From Odobenus rosmarus divergens (Eukaryota; Chordata; Mammalia; Carnivora; Odobenidae), in NCBI RefSeq assembly GCF_000321225.1, contig NW_004450267.1:1426621-1490620 (forward strand): a DNA stretch of 64,000 nucleotides. The letters are read 5' to 3'. Every line of letters begins with the position of its first letter. The first letter of the stretch is position 1. A program made the position numbers and the translations under genes. This document shows, piece after piece, positions 50,166-60,908 of this stretch. The notes beneath the pieces were generated by a model, which saw only the letters and a program-made list of their open reading frames with translations, had not been told where the DNA came from and did no database searches.

Positions 50166-50559
50166 ACTTTATTCAGTCATATTTGTAGTCTAAAACCCAT
50201 CTTAGTGAAATGGTTGCAGAAATTTACCAACATTGTGAAAGACAAATGGTTTTTTTCCTGAACGTGCCTCATCCAGTTATCTTGCATAGTGTAAATAAAA
50301 TGTTTTCTGATGTCAGGGCTAGACAAAGGACTCTACATCAATTTCTGCTCATCCGTTCTTTACTTCTGGTGCCAAATTCATGAGTTACCAAGGAACAACC
50401 AAAAACAAAAGGAAACATTCACCTAAAAAAAAGGCATTGGTGATGTTGGAGTAGGGGACACCACACCAGAATGGTCCACCGCACACAGGCTTTTTACCCA
50501 AGTTACAGCACTTTGATACTGTCATGGTCTTGGGAGATATGATGCTTTGGTTCTAAGTT

Positions 50560-50710
50560 AGTTGTACAGGTTCCGGAATGAGAAAACCTTGATTTGAATC
50601 AACTCTATCTGTGTGGTCTTGGTAAGTTACTTTACCTCAGCTCCCCATTTTAAAACTGGGACTAAGAATATTAATATTAGTAAGATTAAATTCATTCTAA
50701 TACCCGCCAT
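50560..50710 (+). repeat. MIR SINE relic
   Basis: 'ttgatttgaatcaactctat', 'ggtcttggtaagttacttta', 'cctcagctccccattttaaa', 'actgggactaagaatattaa'. Confidence 0.75.
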
Positions 50711-51163
50711 GTAACTAGATTTTAACAGGTATTATTTTTCTATACTGACTAATGGCCACCAACATGCAGTGCATTTTAGCTTAGGAGGTTCAAATAAGTT
50801 TACTTTCAGGTACAACAATGCTCAAATACAATCTTGAAATAAATCCCTTAAACACCAGAATGACAGATTTGCTGCAATACAATCTATCCACCCAACTCTG
50901 ACACTGTAAATTTATGTCAATATCATGTTTAATCACAGCAAATAATAGCTGTAGCCAACAGTGAATTTTTGTATTCTATTTGAGACTCCACAACATGATT
51001 TAAATTCAAATCCAATTCAATAATCTTGACATCTTTGAGGATATGTCCTCATCTGTGCAAGTTATCAATATATTGTATCTCAGCTCAAATCCATTCTTCA
51101 TTATCTGCTCATAATGGACTTGAACCCTTTCAGTTTTCCTTTACAACAAGCACAATATTAAGC

Positions 51164-51184
51164 TTTGTCAGTAGAGGGCGCTGG
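51164..51184 (+). promoter_or_regulatory. CTCF-like motif
   Basis: TTTGTCAGTAGAGGGCGCTGG contains CAGTAGAGGGCGC, which fits the CTCF core CCASYAGRKGGCRS at every position but the first. Orientation points away from FGF12. Confidence 0.5.
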
Positions 51185-51259
51185 AGAAAGGGGTTTTTCC
51201 TGCTGTTTTCTAGTGAGCTCCTATACTAGATTGATTTTCTTTTTATTCTCACTACATAG

Positions 51260-52030
51260 AAGCCAGCAGCTAGTATGTGAGGGGAATCCAGTAGTGCTCA
51301 GCCCAAGTCATACGCCCAGAATGTGCAATCCCTTAGTGAGCTTATGGTGCCATCCCCATCCCAGGAACCACCGTGGCATGGATCTGCCAAGGTGAATACC
51401 ATACATCCCAGGCCTTAAACCACCCTGCCGGTGAGCAAGATCTGGACAGCCCAACTCTCTGTGCACCTGCCAGTGTTCAGTTCCTGCCATACCGATGCTT
51501 TCTCTAGCCTTACACTTCTGGGGAGTGTAGTCTCTCCAATGCCCCATTCCCACAGAGGAAGGCTTCTCTAGCTCCTAGTTCTTACAGCATCTGGGGCTTA
51601 GGAATGCCCAGGAGCAAGCAGCTTCATAGAGCGCTGACTGCAACAACTCTGCAGCAAGTCTTGAGGTTCAGCAATTCCATGTGGACTGCTATCCCAGTAT
51701 GCCAGGAGGCAGGCTTCTAGCAATTCCCGATGGTGAATTACTTCAGTGACCTTTCCATCATCAAGTGAGCTATGGCTATGCCTCCTCCAAAGAGGTCTGG
51801 ACCTCAGCCTGGAGTAGAGGTGAAGGGCTCTTCCTTAGCACTCTTTGGCCCTTTGGATAGTAGCTGCTCTTCATACATGCTATTTCTGCATTCTATAGAA
51901 CTCTCCTTACTTCTTACTAGCCAATTCCCTGTTACTTCAGTCCATGTTTTACTTAATAATTCTTATCTTAAACTTTCCCTCTTCAAATTCCTTTGTGGTT
52001 TTTCGCTTCACTGGACCCTAACTGATACAC
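51260..52030 (+). mobile_element. Possible LTR relic (ERV-related, tentative)
   Basis: The right end reads 'ttcctttgtggtttttcgct' 'tcactggaccctaactgata' 'cac', like several mammalian LTR ends. The stretch to its left is unlike any LINE or SINE I know and richer in GC than the flank. The left boundary is a guess. Confidence 0.3.
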
Positions 52031-52382
52031 CATCCGACAAGATAAAGAAATTCAAGTGCAGTCAAAACAAAACGAATCCCTAAACCCAGATATTTTAATT
52101 CCAAAATCCCATGATTTTTACACTATATCGAAATACTCATTCCATGCATAAAAGCATATCAAGTGAAAAAGGAAGAAATACTTAATTCTATAAAATGGTA
52201 AACCTTAGTGTCACTCCATTCTCTTAGACACTCAAAAGAAAAAGCATCACACCACAGTATATGCTATACTTGGACTACCCACTACACAGAGATAACCTTG
52301 TAGGACCCTATTAAGGAGCAAAAAGTGAAGACTGATATTATATCCAATAATAATCTCAAAGCAAATTCTGGAAGCCATAGGC

Positions 52383-52469
52383 AATACTCAACACAGATAA
52401 AATTCAACACAGGACACCAAGCAAAACTCAACAGAGATCACAGGTAAAACTCAACAAAGGATACCAAGT
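52383..52469 (+). repeat. Degenerate minisatellite, about 22-24-base unit
   Basis: Four adjacent units share an AACTCAACA core: 52383-52400, 52401-52422, 52423-52445 and 52446-52469 (the last two start AAAACTCAACA and end CAGGT/CAAGT). Diverged, so probably old. Confidence 0.65.
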
Positions 52470-52849
52470 AAATTAACATCTTAACTTTTGATGAAATGAG
52501 TATACAGTTGTAATGGACACAGTGTAATCAGGTACTCATTTTATGGCTCACCCAAAAAAACCAAACTGAGGAGAAAAAAATGCTTGACTTTTCATTGTAG
52601 TCAAGGTTCATTTACTGAGCACATAAAGAAAAATTGGCTCCTAAAATTAGACTCTAAAGAAAACTTAATGTAATACAGTTCAGTGAATTAAGCATCCAGT
52701 TACCAAGCTGGCCATTGTCCCATCTCAATTTCTGACAGTGAACAGATCATTTGGCCACTAGTGTTCATTTGGTCAATAGTCTTCATTTAGAGTGATTTAG
52801 AGTAAAAACAGAAAACTCTATGTCAATCCTGTATTTCCTTTACCAAAGA

Positions 52850-53180
52850 GTTGCTTTTGGTTACAGCTTGTCCTGTATGTTCAACACACCTCTGTACCTT
52901 TGTGCTCAATTTTTCCTCTATCTGGAATACATTTCCAACAATGTTCAACCCCTATCTCCTACTCCCACTTCAAATACTATCTCAATAAGGAAGCATTTCC
53001 TACCTAGCCTTCACTAACAATATGGAATGTGACTGCTTCATCATTGGAAGCCCCATAGAATGATCTGTACTTCTCTCATAATGAGTACTGTGATCTGCTT
53101 TGTGTGGTCACCACATGTGTATCTCCCTTCATCTCTTTGGGAGCTGTATATTGCTCAGGGAAGGAAATCTTTTATTGTTA
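52850..53180 (+). repeat. L2 LINE 3' end relic
   Basis: 'ctctatctggaatacatttc', 'ccacttcaaatactatctca', 'aaggaagcatttcctaccta', 'tgtgtatctcccttcatctc', 'gggaaggaaatcttttattg' give a near-complete L2 3' order. Confidence 0.7.
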
Positions 53181-53474
53181 TGTTTTATTGCCCAAACTGC
53201 AATCATGATTGTTTCCACACTGACAGTGCTCAGTGATAAATATTTAGATAATTTCCCTTGGTCACACACACAGTAGGTGTAGAGAATGACCAAGAATAGA
53301 ATCCAAGTCTCTTGACTTTCTAACAGCCCTCTTTGTATTATGTTCTTGTGTCAAGAAATGAGATTTAAAGATAATAACATCAAGTTTGGAGGGAGGAGTT
53401 GAGAGAATGGAAGCACCATGATAATTACCAGTTTGACAGCATAGTCTGCATTGTGGTTGGCAACAGGAACATTT

Positions 53475-53667
53475 TTTTTTTAAAGATTTTTTATTTATTT
53501 ATTTGAGAGAGAGAATGAGATAGAGAGCATGAGAGGGGAGAGGGTCAGAGGGAGAAGCAGACTCCCCGCTGAGCAGGGAGCCTGATGTGGGACTCAATCC
53601 TGGGACTCCAGGATCATGACCTGAGCCGAAGGCAGTTGCTTAACCAACTGAGCCACCCAGGCGCCCC
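53475..53667 (-). mobile_element. CAN-SINE with 16-base target duplication
   Basis: Reverse orientation with a full head at the right ('gagccacccaggcgccccgg'). Flanked by GGCAACAGGAACATTT (53459-53474) and GGCAACAGGACCATTT (53668-53683), one mismatch. A relatively young copy. Confidence 0.95.
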
Positions 53668-53939
53668 GGCAACAGGACCATTTAAAAGCCTCATGGCCAA
53701 ACCATGAGAATTGAAACCAGCTTACAGTACTTGGAATTTATTTGGCATCATTATGACTATTGAGCAGGGGATGATCATATAAAAAACTACATTTGTAATG
53801 ATTATTAGGCCCTTAGGTATCTATACACTGGAGATAAGTAATGTTGAGATTTAGTAGATTCCTGAAGTTAGGAGTTTACTAAAAAGCTCCCCCCTACAGA
53901 GAATGTGTCAAGATCTGATACAGTATCACATGTATTTAG

Positions 53940-54845
53940 TATATTGCATTTAATCTTCTGCGGTTTTCTTTTCTACTCAAAAATCTGTTCCTAAGATTTA
54001 TCCATGTAGTAACATACAGCCTTAGTTTATTCACTTCATGGCTCTACAGTATTCTATTGTGTTAATTACTAAAATGTATTTATCCTTTACATTGGATTGT
54101 TTACAGACTTCTGCTCCTCTAAACAATGCATTCTAAACATTCTTGAATGTGTCTCTTGGTGATGTGCAAGACTTCTATCTACAGCATTTGCCTCGAGGGA
54201 GAATAGATAATTATAGAGTATGCATATTGTCAACATTATAAATTATATTTTCACTCCTTGGCCTTTTTATTTTGGCAAAGATTTCCGGTATAATATGGAA
54301 TAGAACTAGTGTAATTGCACATTCTTGCCTTATTCCCAATTTTAGTAGGAAAGGATTCAATAATTAACCATTCATTTTGAGGTAAACTATAGGGGTTTTT
54401 GGTAGATGTTCTTTATCACCTTGAGAAAGTTCTTTATATTTCTAGTTTGAAGAGAGTTTTGGTTTTGTTTGTCATGAATGACTGCTCAACTTTGTCAAAT
54501 GTTTTCTCTGAATCTGTTGAGAGGATCATGTGATCAGTATTTTTAAATGTCTACTCTATTAATATGATGAATTGCATTGATGAGTTTCAAGTGATAAACA
54601 AACCTTGTATCCAAGATAAATTCCACTTAGTTGTGGTTTATTAGCCTTTTTTATATATTCCTGAGCTTGATTTGTCTATGTTTTGTTAAGGATTTTTTGT
54701 GGCTATGTTATGTCTGTACTACTTTTCTTGTAATATTTTTGTCAGGTTTTAGTAATGGGTTTATGCTGACCTCATTTTACTTCTTCCTCTACTTCCTGAA
54801 AGATGTGAAGTCATTCTTGAAAGTTGATTTTGTTGGAGCTTAAAT
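53940..54845 (-). mobile_element. Old L1 (L1M-type) antisense segment
   Basis: Plus-strand wording is antisense L1: 'tttatccatgtagtaacata', then 'aatatggaatagaactagtg', 'tgcacattcttgccttattc', 'atcatgtgatcagtattttt', 'aaaccttgtatccaagataa', 'tttatgctgacctcatttta'. Short frames here are antisense artefacts. Confidence 0.75.
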
Positions 54846-54864
54846 TGTATCTTCTGCACGGTTT

Positions 54865-54898
54865 GTATAGCGCCCCCTAACTCTAGGGGGCGCTATAC
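54865..54898. promoter_or_regulatory. Perfect palindrome with paired CTCF-like cores
   Basis: Arms GTATAGCGCCCCCTA (54865-54879) and TAGGGGGCGCTATAC (54884-54898) are exact reverse complements around a 4-base spacer ACTC. Each arm contains TAGGGGGCGCTA, close to the right half of the CTCF motif, giving two motifs pointing apart. The block (54855-54965) is more CpG-rich than the antisense L1 material on both sides, so it may be an insertion. Confidence 0.7.
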
Positions 54899-55203
54899 GC
54901 ACTGAGGTCTGTATGAATGGCACCCGTGTGGAGTTGTTCAAGGCACAGCTTTTGTGACTGCACGCACTAAACTTGCTATGATTTTCTCAAAACTTTGATG
55001 GTATTGTTCCACTGTCTCCTTGCTTCCATGTTTGAGAGACCTCTTTACCTAATTATTGTTCCTTCGCATTTGATCAGTCTTTCTCTCCTGCTATTCCTGA
55101 GAGCTCTTTTTCTTTGGTGTTCTTTAATTTCACTATAAATTCTTGGGTGATATATTATTTCTTTATACATAGGTATGTATTTCTTTTTATTATCCTACCT
55201 AGT

Positions 55204-55530
55204 TGCTATGCACTGAATGTCCTCCCAAAATTCATAAGTTGAAAACTAATCCCTAATGTGTTGGTATTTGGAGGTGGAGACTTTAGGAGGTGATGAGGTC
55301 ATGAGGGTGGAGCCCTCATGAATGGAATTAGTGCCCTTATAAAAGTGACCCCAGAGAGATACATGGAGAAGATGGCCATCTATAAACTAGGAAAGGGCCC
55401 CCATCAGCACCAAATCTGCCCATGCCTTGAGCTGGGATTTCCCAGCCCCCTAAACTGAGAAATGAATTTCTGTTGCTTATAAGCTACCCAGTCTATGGTA
55501 TTTTGTTATGGCAGCCCAAACGGACACTAG
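55204..55530 (+). mobile_element. MaLR-type solo LTR
   Basis: Starts 'tgctatgcactgaatgtcct', has 'tgttggtatttggaggtgga', 'tcatgagggtggagccctca', 'ttataaaagtgaccccagag', and ends 'tggtattttgttatggcagc' 'ccaaacggacactag'. Same LTR group as at 25165. It interrupts old antisense LINE sequence. Confidence 0.75.
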
Positions 55531-55559
55531 TCTGTGTATATATATACACACACTACTAT

Positions 55560-56220
55560 ATATCCTTTGAGTATCTACAAGTTTCTCATCACTTCCAGAT
55601 AGGTTTCAGGCAATTTTTTTTCTCAGTTACCTCTATTCTTTCCTTCTAGGACTCTGATCTAGATATTTATTGTGTTCTCTATTATCATTTAACCTTTCAT
55701 ATTTTCTATCTTCTTTTCTCTGTATTATTATAATCAGGGTAACCACTTCATGTATGGCTTCCATTTCACAAATTCTCTTGTTAGCTCTGTCTGATAGGCT
55801 AATAAACCATCCACTGAGTTTTTAATTTTAATTAAATTTTCCATTTTTACAAGTTGTATTTGATTCCTTTTGGAAACTAATTGCGCCACATTTGAAAATC
55901 TCTTGTTTCTTTTTATGTAAAGTTTATTTTAAAAATCTTATTTCTTAAATATTTTATACAGAGCTCTTTAATAGTCTAAAATTGATAATTTTAATACATG
56001 AAGTTCTTGGTTGTTAAGGGTCTAAATTTATTACCTTTTGTACCTTGTAATTATCATTAAGAATGGCTTTTTTTAAGAGTTTGATGATATTTATAAGCTC
56101 AAGTTTGATTGAATCTATCTCTTTAAATTATGAGGATCGATCTTTCTCTTGGGGAGTTGAATCCAATAATGGAAGTAAAAGAACTCTAATTCTTTAAAGT
56201 ATTATTCAGAAATGATTATT
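55560..56220 (-). mobile_element. Old L1 antisense segment, continuation
   Basis: 'ttcacaaattctcttgttag', 'aaaccatccactgagttttt', 'caagttgtatttgattcctt' are well-known antisense L1M wording. Probably part of the same relic as 53940-54845, split by the LTR. Confidence 0.6.
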
Positions 56221-56224
56221 GTGA

Positions 56225-56408
56225 GGGCGCCTGGGTGGCTCAGTCAGTTAAGCTTCTGACTCAATTTAGGCTCAGGTCATGATCTAAGGATTGTGAGATC
56301 GAGTCCCATGTCAGATTCTGCAATGGGCAAGGAACCTGCTTAAGATTCTCTCTCTCCTTCTCCCTCTGCCCCCTCCCAAATAAATAAATAAGTAAACAAA
56401 TAAATAAG
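56225..56408 (+). mobile_element. CAN-SINE
   Basis: Head 'gggcgcctgggtggctcagt', 'gagatcgagtcccatgtcag', CT-rich tail and (AAAT)n with variants. Inserted into the old L1 relic. Confidence 0.93.
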
Positions 56409-57804
56409 AGTATTATGGTTGTCTTCCTCCAAGGAAGATTTGCTTTTTGCTCTTGTTCTTGGTCAAGAGTCAGAAGATGCTACTGATCTGTGGCCACTTC
56501 TGCCTTTTTGGGTGTGTGTGTTGGGCTGAGGCGGGGGCTCCAGCTTAAAGGGGGACTCCTCTGCTTAAAGTAAGAATCTTGGTCTCAGTTCTTCCACCAC
56601 AATGCCCCCCAGGATTAGTCTTCCATTCTCACACTCACATTGACCTTTGTCTTGATTAGTCAGTTAACCAAGTTCATTTGTGCAGATCAAATTTAACTAC
56701 TTTAGGTTTAAATTCCATTTTTTTTATCAGCTCAAAGTATTTTTCCAAAACAATAGTTCATCTGTGTGAATAATACATCTTTAAGAACAAGGAGATTTTA
56801 TTCTCCCTGTGCAATAGTCTTAATTTATGATTTCCATTTGAATCAAGATTTGGCAAAAAGATCAACATGTACATATGCACATTTCTCTTAACAAGAAAAG
56901 CTTGAATGTTCTAATTCCACAGGTCTCATACAATAATATAAAGATTTTTCTGTTTTATCAGCATAATAAATTAAACATGTGGAGTGCCTGGTACAAATGT
57001 AGTCTAGGAATGTTATACAATCAAAAAGACTGATATGCATAAAAGAAGTAAAAATAATTGAATGTGTGGTAGAAGGAAAAGAAAAAAAGCAAAAGTTCAT
57101 GAATAAAAGATCTACTTCAGATGCTTAAAAAGAAATGAGGCTCTCCAGTAAGGACAAGATATGAAAGGATGCTGCATTTCAGAAATTCAACATGAAAAAG
57201 TGGGAAAATTCCCTTGACAGGCAGTTAGGACAAAAACAGCAAAGCATGCAAGGCACATTCACCATACTACATGGTGCAACCCCTTTTCATATGGTGAAGG
57301 AAGTTTCCAGAAAGCAATGAAGGGTATCAAGCCATTAGCCAAGACCTCACCAAAGGTAAGAAATGGCACTAATTGTTGATTACTATGGATCTGAGGAAGG
57401 GAAGATGTAACCATAAAGAAAGGGTAAGGCAACACCGAGAAGGTGCCTTGTACTTAACCAGGTAATCAATTGTGAACACAAAGACAAAAGAGGCACTAAA
57501 GGCCTAAAGGCTCACAGCTAAATTACAGCTATTCTGTATGTCTGTGGGCTTGGACACCTCAGTTCAGATAGTTCTTCCAGTATTGATTTCCCTACAGCAT
57601 ATATTAATATTTATTTTCATTTTAATTGTTATTAATTTGAAATGAGGAAAATTTTTTGAAGTAATCCCACCATCAACTTTTTTCCTTTTACTGGTAAGAA
57701 ATGTACTTTTATTGAACTTTTAACAATAAGGTTAAGCCATGAGACTTACTGCTTGGGAAGGAATGGGCAAATACTTCCTAGATTAAAAGTCTACAGAGTA
57801 AAAA

Positions 57805-58055
57805 TAAAACAAGATGAAATCAGAGAGGGAGACAAACCATAAGAGACTCTTAAATCTAGGGAACAAACTGAGGGTTGCTGGAGAAGAGGTGGGTAGGGGG
57901 ATGGGGTAACTGGGTGATGGGCATTAAGGAGGCCATGTGATGATGTAATGAGCATTGGGTGTTACATAAGATTGATGAATCACTGACCTCTACCTCTGAA
58001 ACCAATAGTACATTATATGTTAATTAATTGAATTTAAATTTTTTAAAAAGTCTAG
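57805..58055 (+). mobile_element. Carnivore L1 3' end (older subfamily)
   Basis: 'agagagggagacaaaccata', 'agactcttaaatctagggaa', 'gatgggcattaaggaggcca', 'gagcattgggtgttacataa', 'aatagtacattatatgttaa'. The 3' UTR differs from the copies at 1895 and 28640. Confidence 0.85.
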
Positions 58056-58479
58056 AGAGTAGGAAAAGAGGATATGATATAGAGAAGGCTCCTACCAGAT
58101 GGAAACCGGATATGGAAACTTTTTGATGAAGAAATACTGAGTCTCTTAGAGGGGACAAGAAAAGGGTCAGAAGCTCTCTGGGTCTCTTAGGTTCCCAGTG
58201 CTTCCATCACTCTGGTTCTCAGCTCAGGGTAGAGTAAAGGCAAGAAGATTGAAACTCTTCCTGAGGAGAAAGTCAAAAGTATCCAGGGATTTTTGTTTGC
58301 AGCTCTGGGGAAAGATCTGCTTGCAGGGAAGCTCTGCATCAACATGGTGTACCTCCAGCAGAACAGACATGATAATACAAGTATTTAGACAGAGAGAAGG
58401 TCAGGATTAGCCCCCTTCCCTTGCATGGTCTCTACTTAAGAAGGATGCACAATCTATTGTATTTATGACATCGATAACA

Positions 58480-58690
58480 TTTTATAGCTTTCTTTTTCAA
58501 CATTATATAAGCTTATGTTTTGCTGTTAAAGAATCTTTATAATATTACTGATAACTGAATACTATTCCAGCGAGTTGTTCTCCTAATGTACCTAGTCTTT
58601 ACCCTACTGCTGCATTTTAGATTGTTTTCAGTTTCCACTATCACAAATAACTCTGGGGTTTTCTCTTTTGAATGAATAAATAGAATTGAG
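58480..58690 (-). repeat. Probable old LINE segment, antisense
   Basis: 'atactattccagcgagttgt', 'ttttagattgttttcagttt', 'caaataactctggggttttc' resemble antisense L1 ORF2-end wording but are strongly diverged. Confidence 0.35.
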
Positions 58691-59254
58691 AATACATCTG
58701 AATAACCATGTGCCTCCATAACACTAAATGTCAACAGTTCCATTGGCCCTCCAAATGTAAGTGAACACGTATGCATTAAAAACTACAAAGACAAAAACGA
58801 ATACTTCACACAATTCACAGGATATTCAAGATAGAAGCCAAATGACTAACAAGGTGGGGTCTTGCAGAGTGGTCACCAAAGGCCAAGAACTGCTCAGCCT
58901 TTCGAGTCAATAATATGTTATCAATTCACCATGACTAACCTTACCTAAACTCTGAAGAAGAGATTTGATGGCAATGTCTTTTCATACACTGGGACAAAAT
59001 ATGACATGGGTGGTCTGACTAAAGTCTTTTCAGTTACTTCTCAGTATATGATGAAATCCAGAAGATGCCAAAAACATGGTAATATCTGTGACATTTTCAA
59101 TGTTTATGGGGAATATAAGATAGGACATTTGAAATTTAATTGTGCTTTAAAGTTAGAAATACATCATCATCATATAGATCAATCCAGTTATCATAAATTC
59201 ATTTCTGCTTTCCAGGGCTATGCATAAAACCATCTGGAAAACCAGATTTGTTAC

Positions 59255-59640
59255 ACCACTGAATAAACTTAAAATTAGGAGGTGTGAATTGTGTAAGACT
59301 GATGAATCACAGACCTGTACCTCTGAAACAAATAATACATTATATGTTAAAAAAGAAGAAGAAGAAGAAGATAGTAGGAAGGGAAAAATGAAGGGGGGGG
59401 AAGTCGAAGGGGGAGACGAACCATGAGAGACTATGGACTCTGAGAAACAAACTGAGGGTTCTAGAGGGGAGAGGGGTGGGGGGATGGGTTAGCATGGTGA
59501 TGGGTATTAAAGAGGGCACGTTCTGCGTGGAGCACTGGGTGTTATACGCAAACAATGAATCATGGAACACTACATCAAAAACTAATGATGTAATGTGTGG
59601 TGATTAACATTACATAATAAAATAAAATTAAAAATAAATT
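59255..59640 (+). mobile_element. Carnivore L1 3' end with composite 3' UTR
   Basis: Begins with an older-type end ('gatgaatcacagacctgtac', 'aataatacattatatgttaa'), continues through a (GAA)n run (59352-59371) and a G-run, and then carries the younger end ('gaaacaaactgagggttcta', 'gagcactgggtgttatacgc', 'atgtgtggtgattaacatta'). The young 3' UTR thus contains an ancestral 3' end upstream. Confidence 0.88.
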
Positions 59641-60881
59641 AGGAGGCAGAAGGTTGGCTGAGACTTAAGGTTATCTTAACAAGAAGCCTGGTTCCAAGCA
59701 GAGCTAGAAGATAAACACTAGGTATTTTCATCAGCACTAAGGGTTTTCTTTTTTTTTCTTTTTAATTGGCTAATTACACAAAGTAGAAGTGTTATCTCAC
59801 CTTTATTTTTATATTTCTTGGGTTAATAAAATATGTACAATTATTAAACAATTCATTCACAGAACACATAATGGCTGAGCACTTACTCTATGCCAGGAAC
59901 CAACCTCATCAGCCCAGTCAGAGTCCATCCCTCCTTGTCACCTCATTGTGTGCTCTTCCTAAAGCCATGTGGTCACTCACTGAAGTCTGGCTGGTAGTAG
60001 AAGTCAGTTTCCATTCCTTTCTCCCACATTAGTCTACGAACTCTGGTCTGTGAAGTCTGCAAGGCAAGTACTGTACCCTACAGGGCTTAGCTCTAAGTCA
60101 GGTCCACCAGAGATGCTTAGTAAATACCCTGGGGACTCAGTGAAAACATTCTCTGGGGAAGTGACATTACTGTGGGAAGGTATGATCCCTACGCATGCAA
60201 ACTGTAGTCACTCTCTTCTAGAATAGAAGAGAAAAAATCCATGCCTGCCAGGACTCCATCTTAGTTATTTTTATAGCATAATTCTAGCATCCCATAGGCA
60301 TTCAGAATGAAATTCTCAAATACCATGGCTGCTTGGTTTCACTCACTCACTTAAGTTAATAAACTTCCCATCAGATCTCAAAGTTAAGCCTCAATTCTCA
60401 CTGCAAATGCTAAATGGCAAGCCAGAAATTTCAAAGGAATTGCCGAGCACTTAGGAGGCAAAAGTTGGTTAAAAAAGTTGTTTCATGCCTGCTGACTGTG
60501 AATGCCACCTTCAAAAGAAAAGGATTTGGAGAATGCTATGCAGTAGCAACAATCATAAAACTATGAATCTTATTTCTTCTATTCTATGGCTATGGCTTGG
60601 TTCCCATGGGAACCAGACATATTTTAAACTTGTTTGTTTTTTAAAAGAAAAAAAAAAGCACCATTCTTCATGAGGCTTGCACTTAGGCACACCATATGCA
60701 TTCATTCAAATGTTAAATGGATTAATAATAAAACTAATTTTAGAATAGTTGTATGGTTTCCAAAAGGAAAGATCAATTAATTTTGAAGATGCATGTGCTT
60801 TATCTAGGGAAAATATGGCGATGCTTACATGTGCACTATATATATTCTTTAAAAAGTCTTATTAATGCTAAAGATAATCTT

Positions 60882-60908
60882 CTGTGTGTGTGTGTGTGTG
60901 TGTGTGTG
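60882..60908 (+). repeat. (TG)n microsatellite
   Basis: A pure TG run of about 13 units. Confidence 0.93.

Noticed and set aside
54631..54843. 70-codon hydrophobic plus-strand frame
   Set aside because: It is the antisense of old L1 ORF2; hydrophobic Phe/Leu/Tyr runs are typical of that strand.
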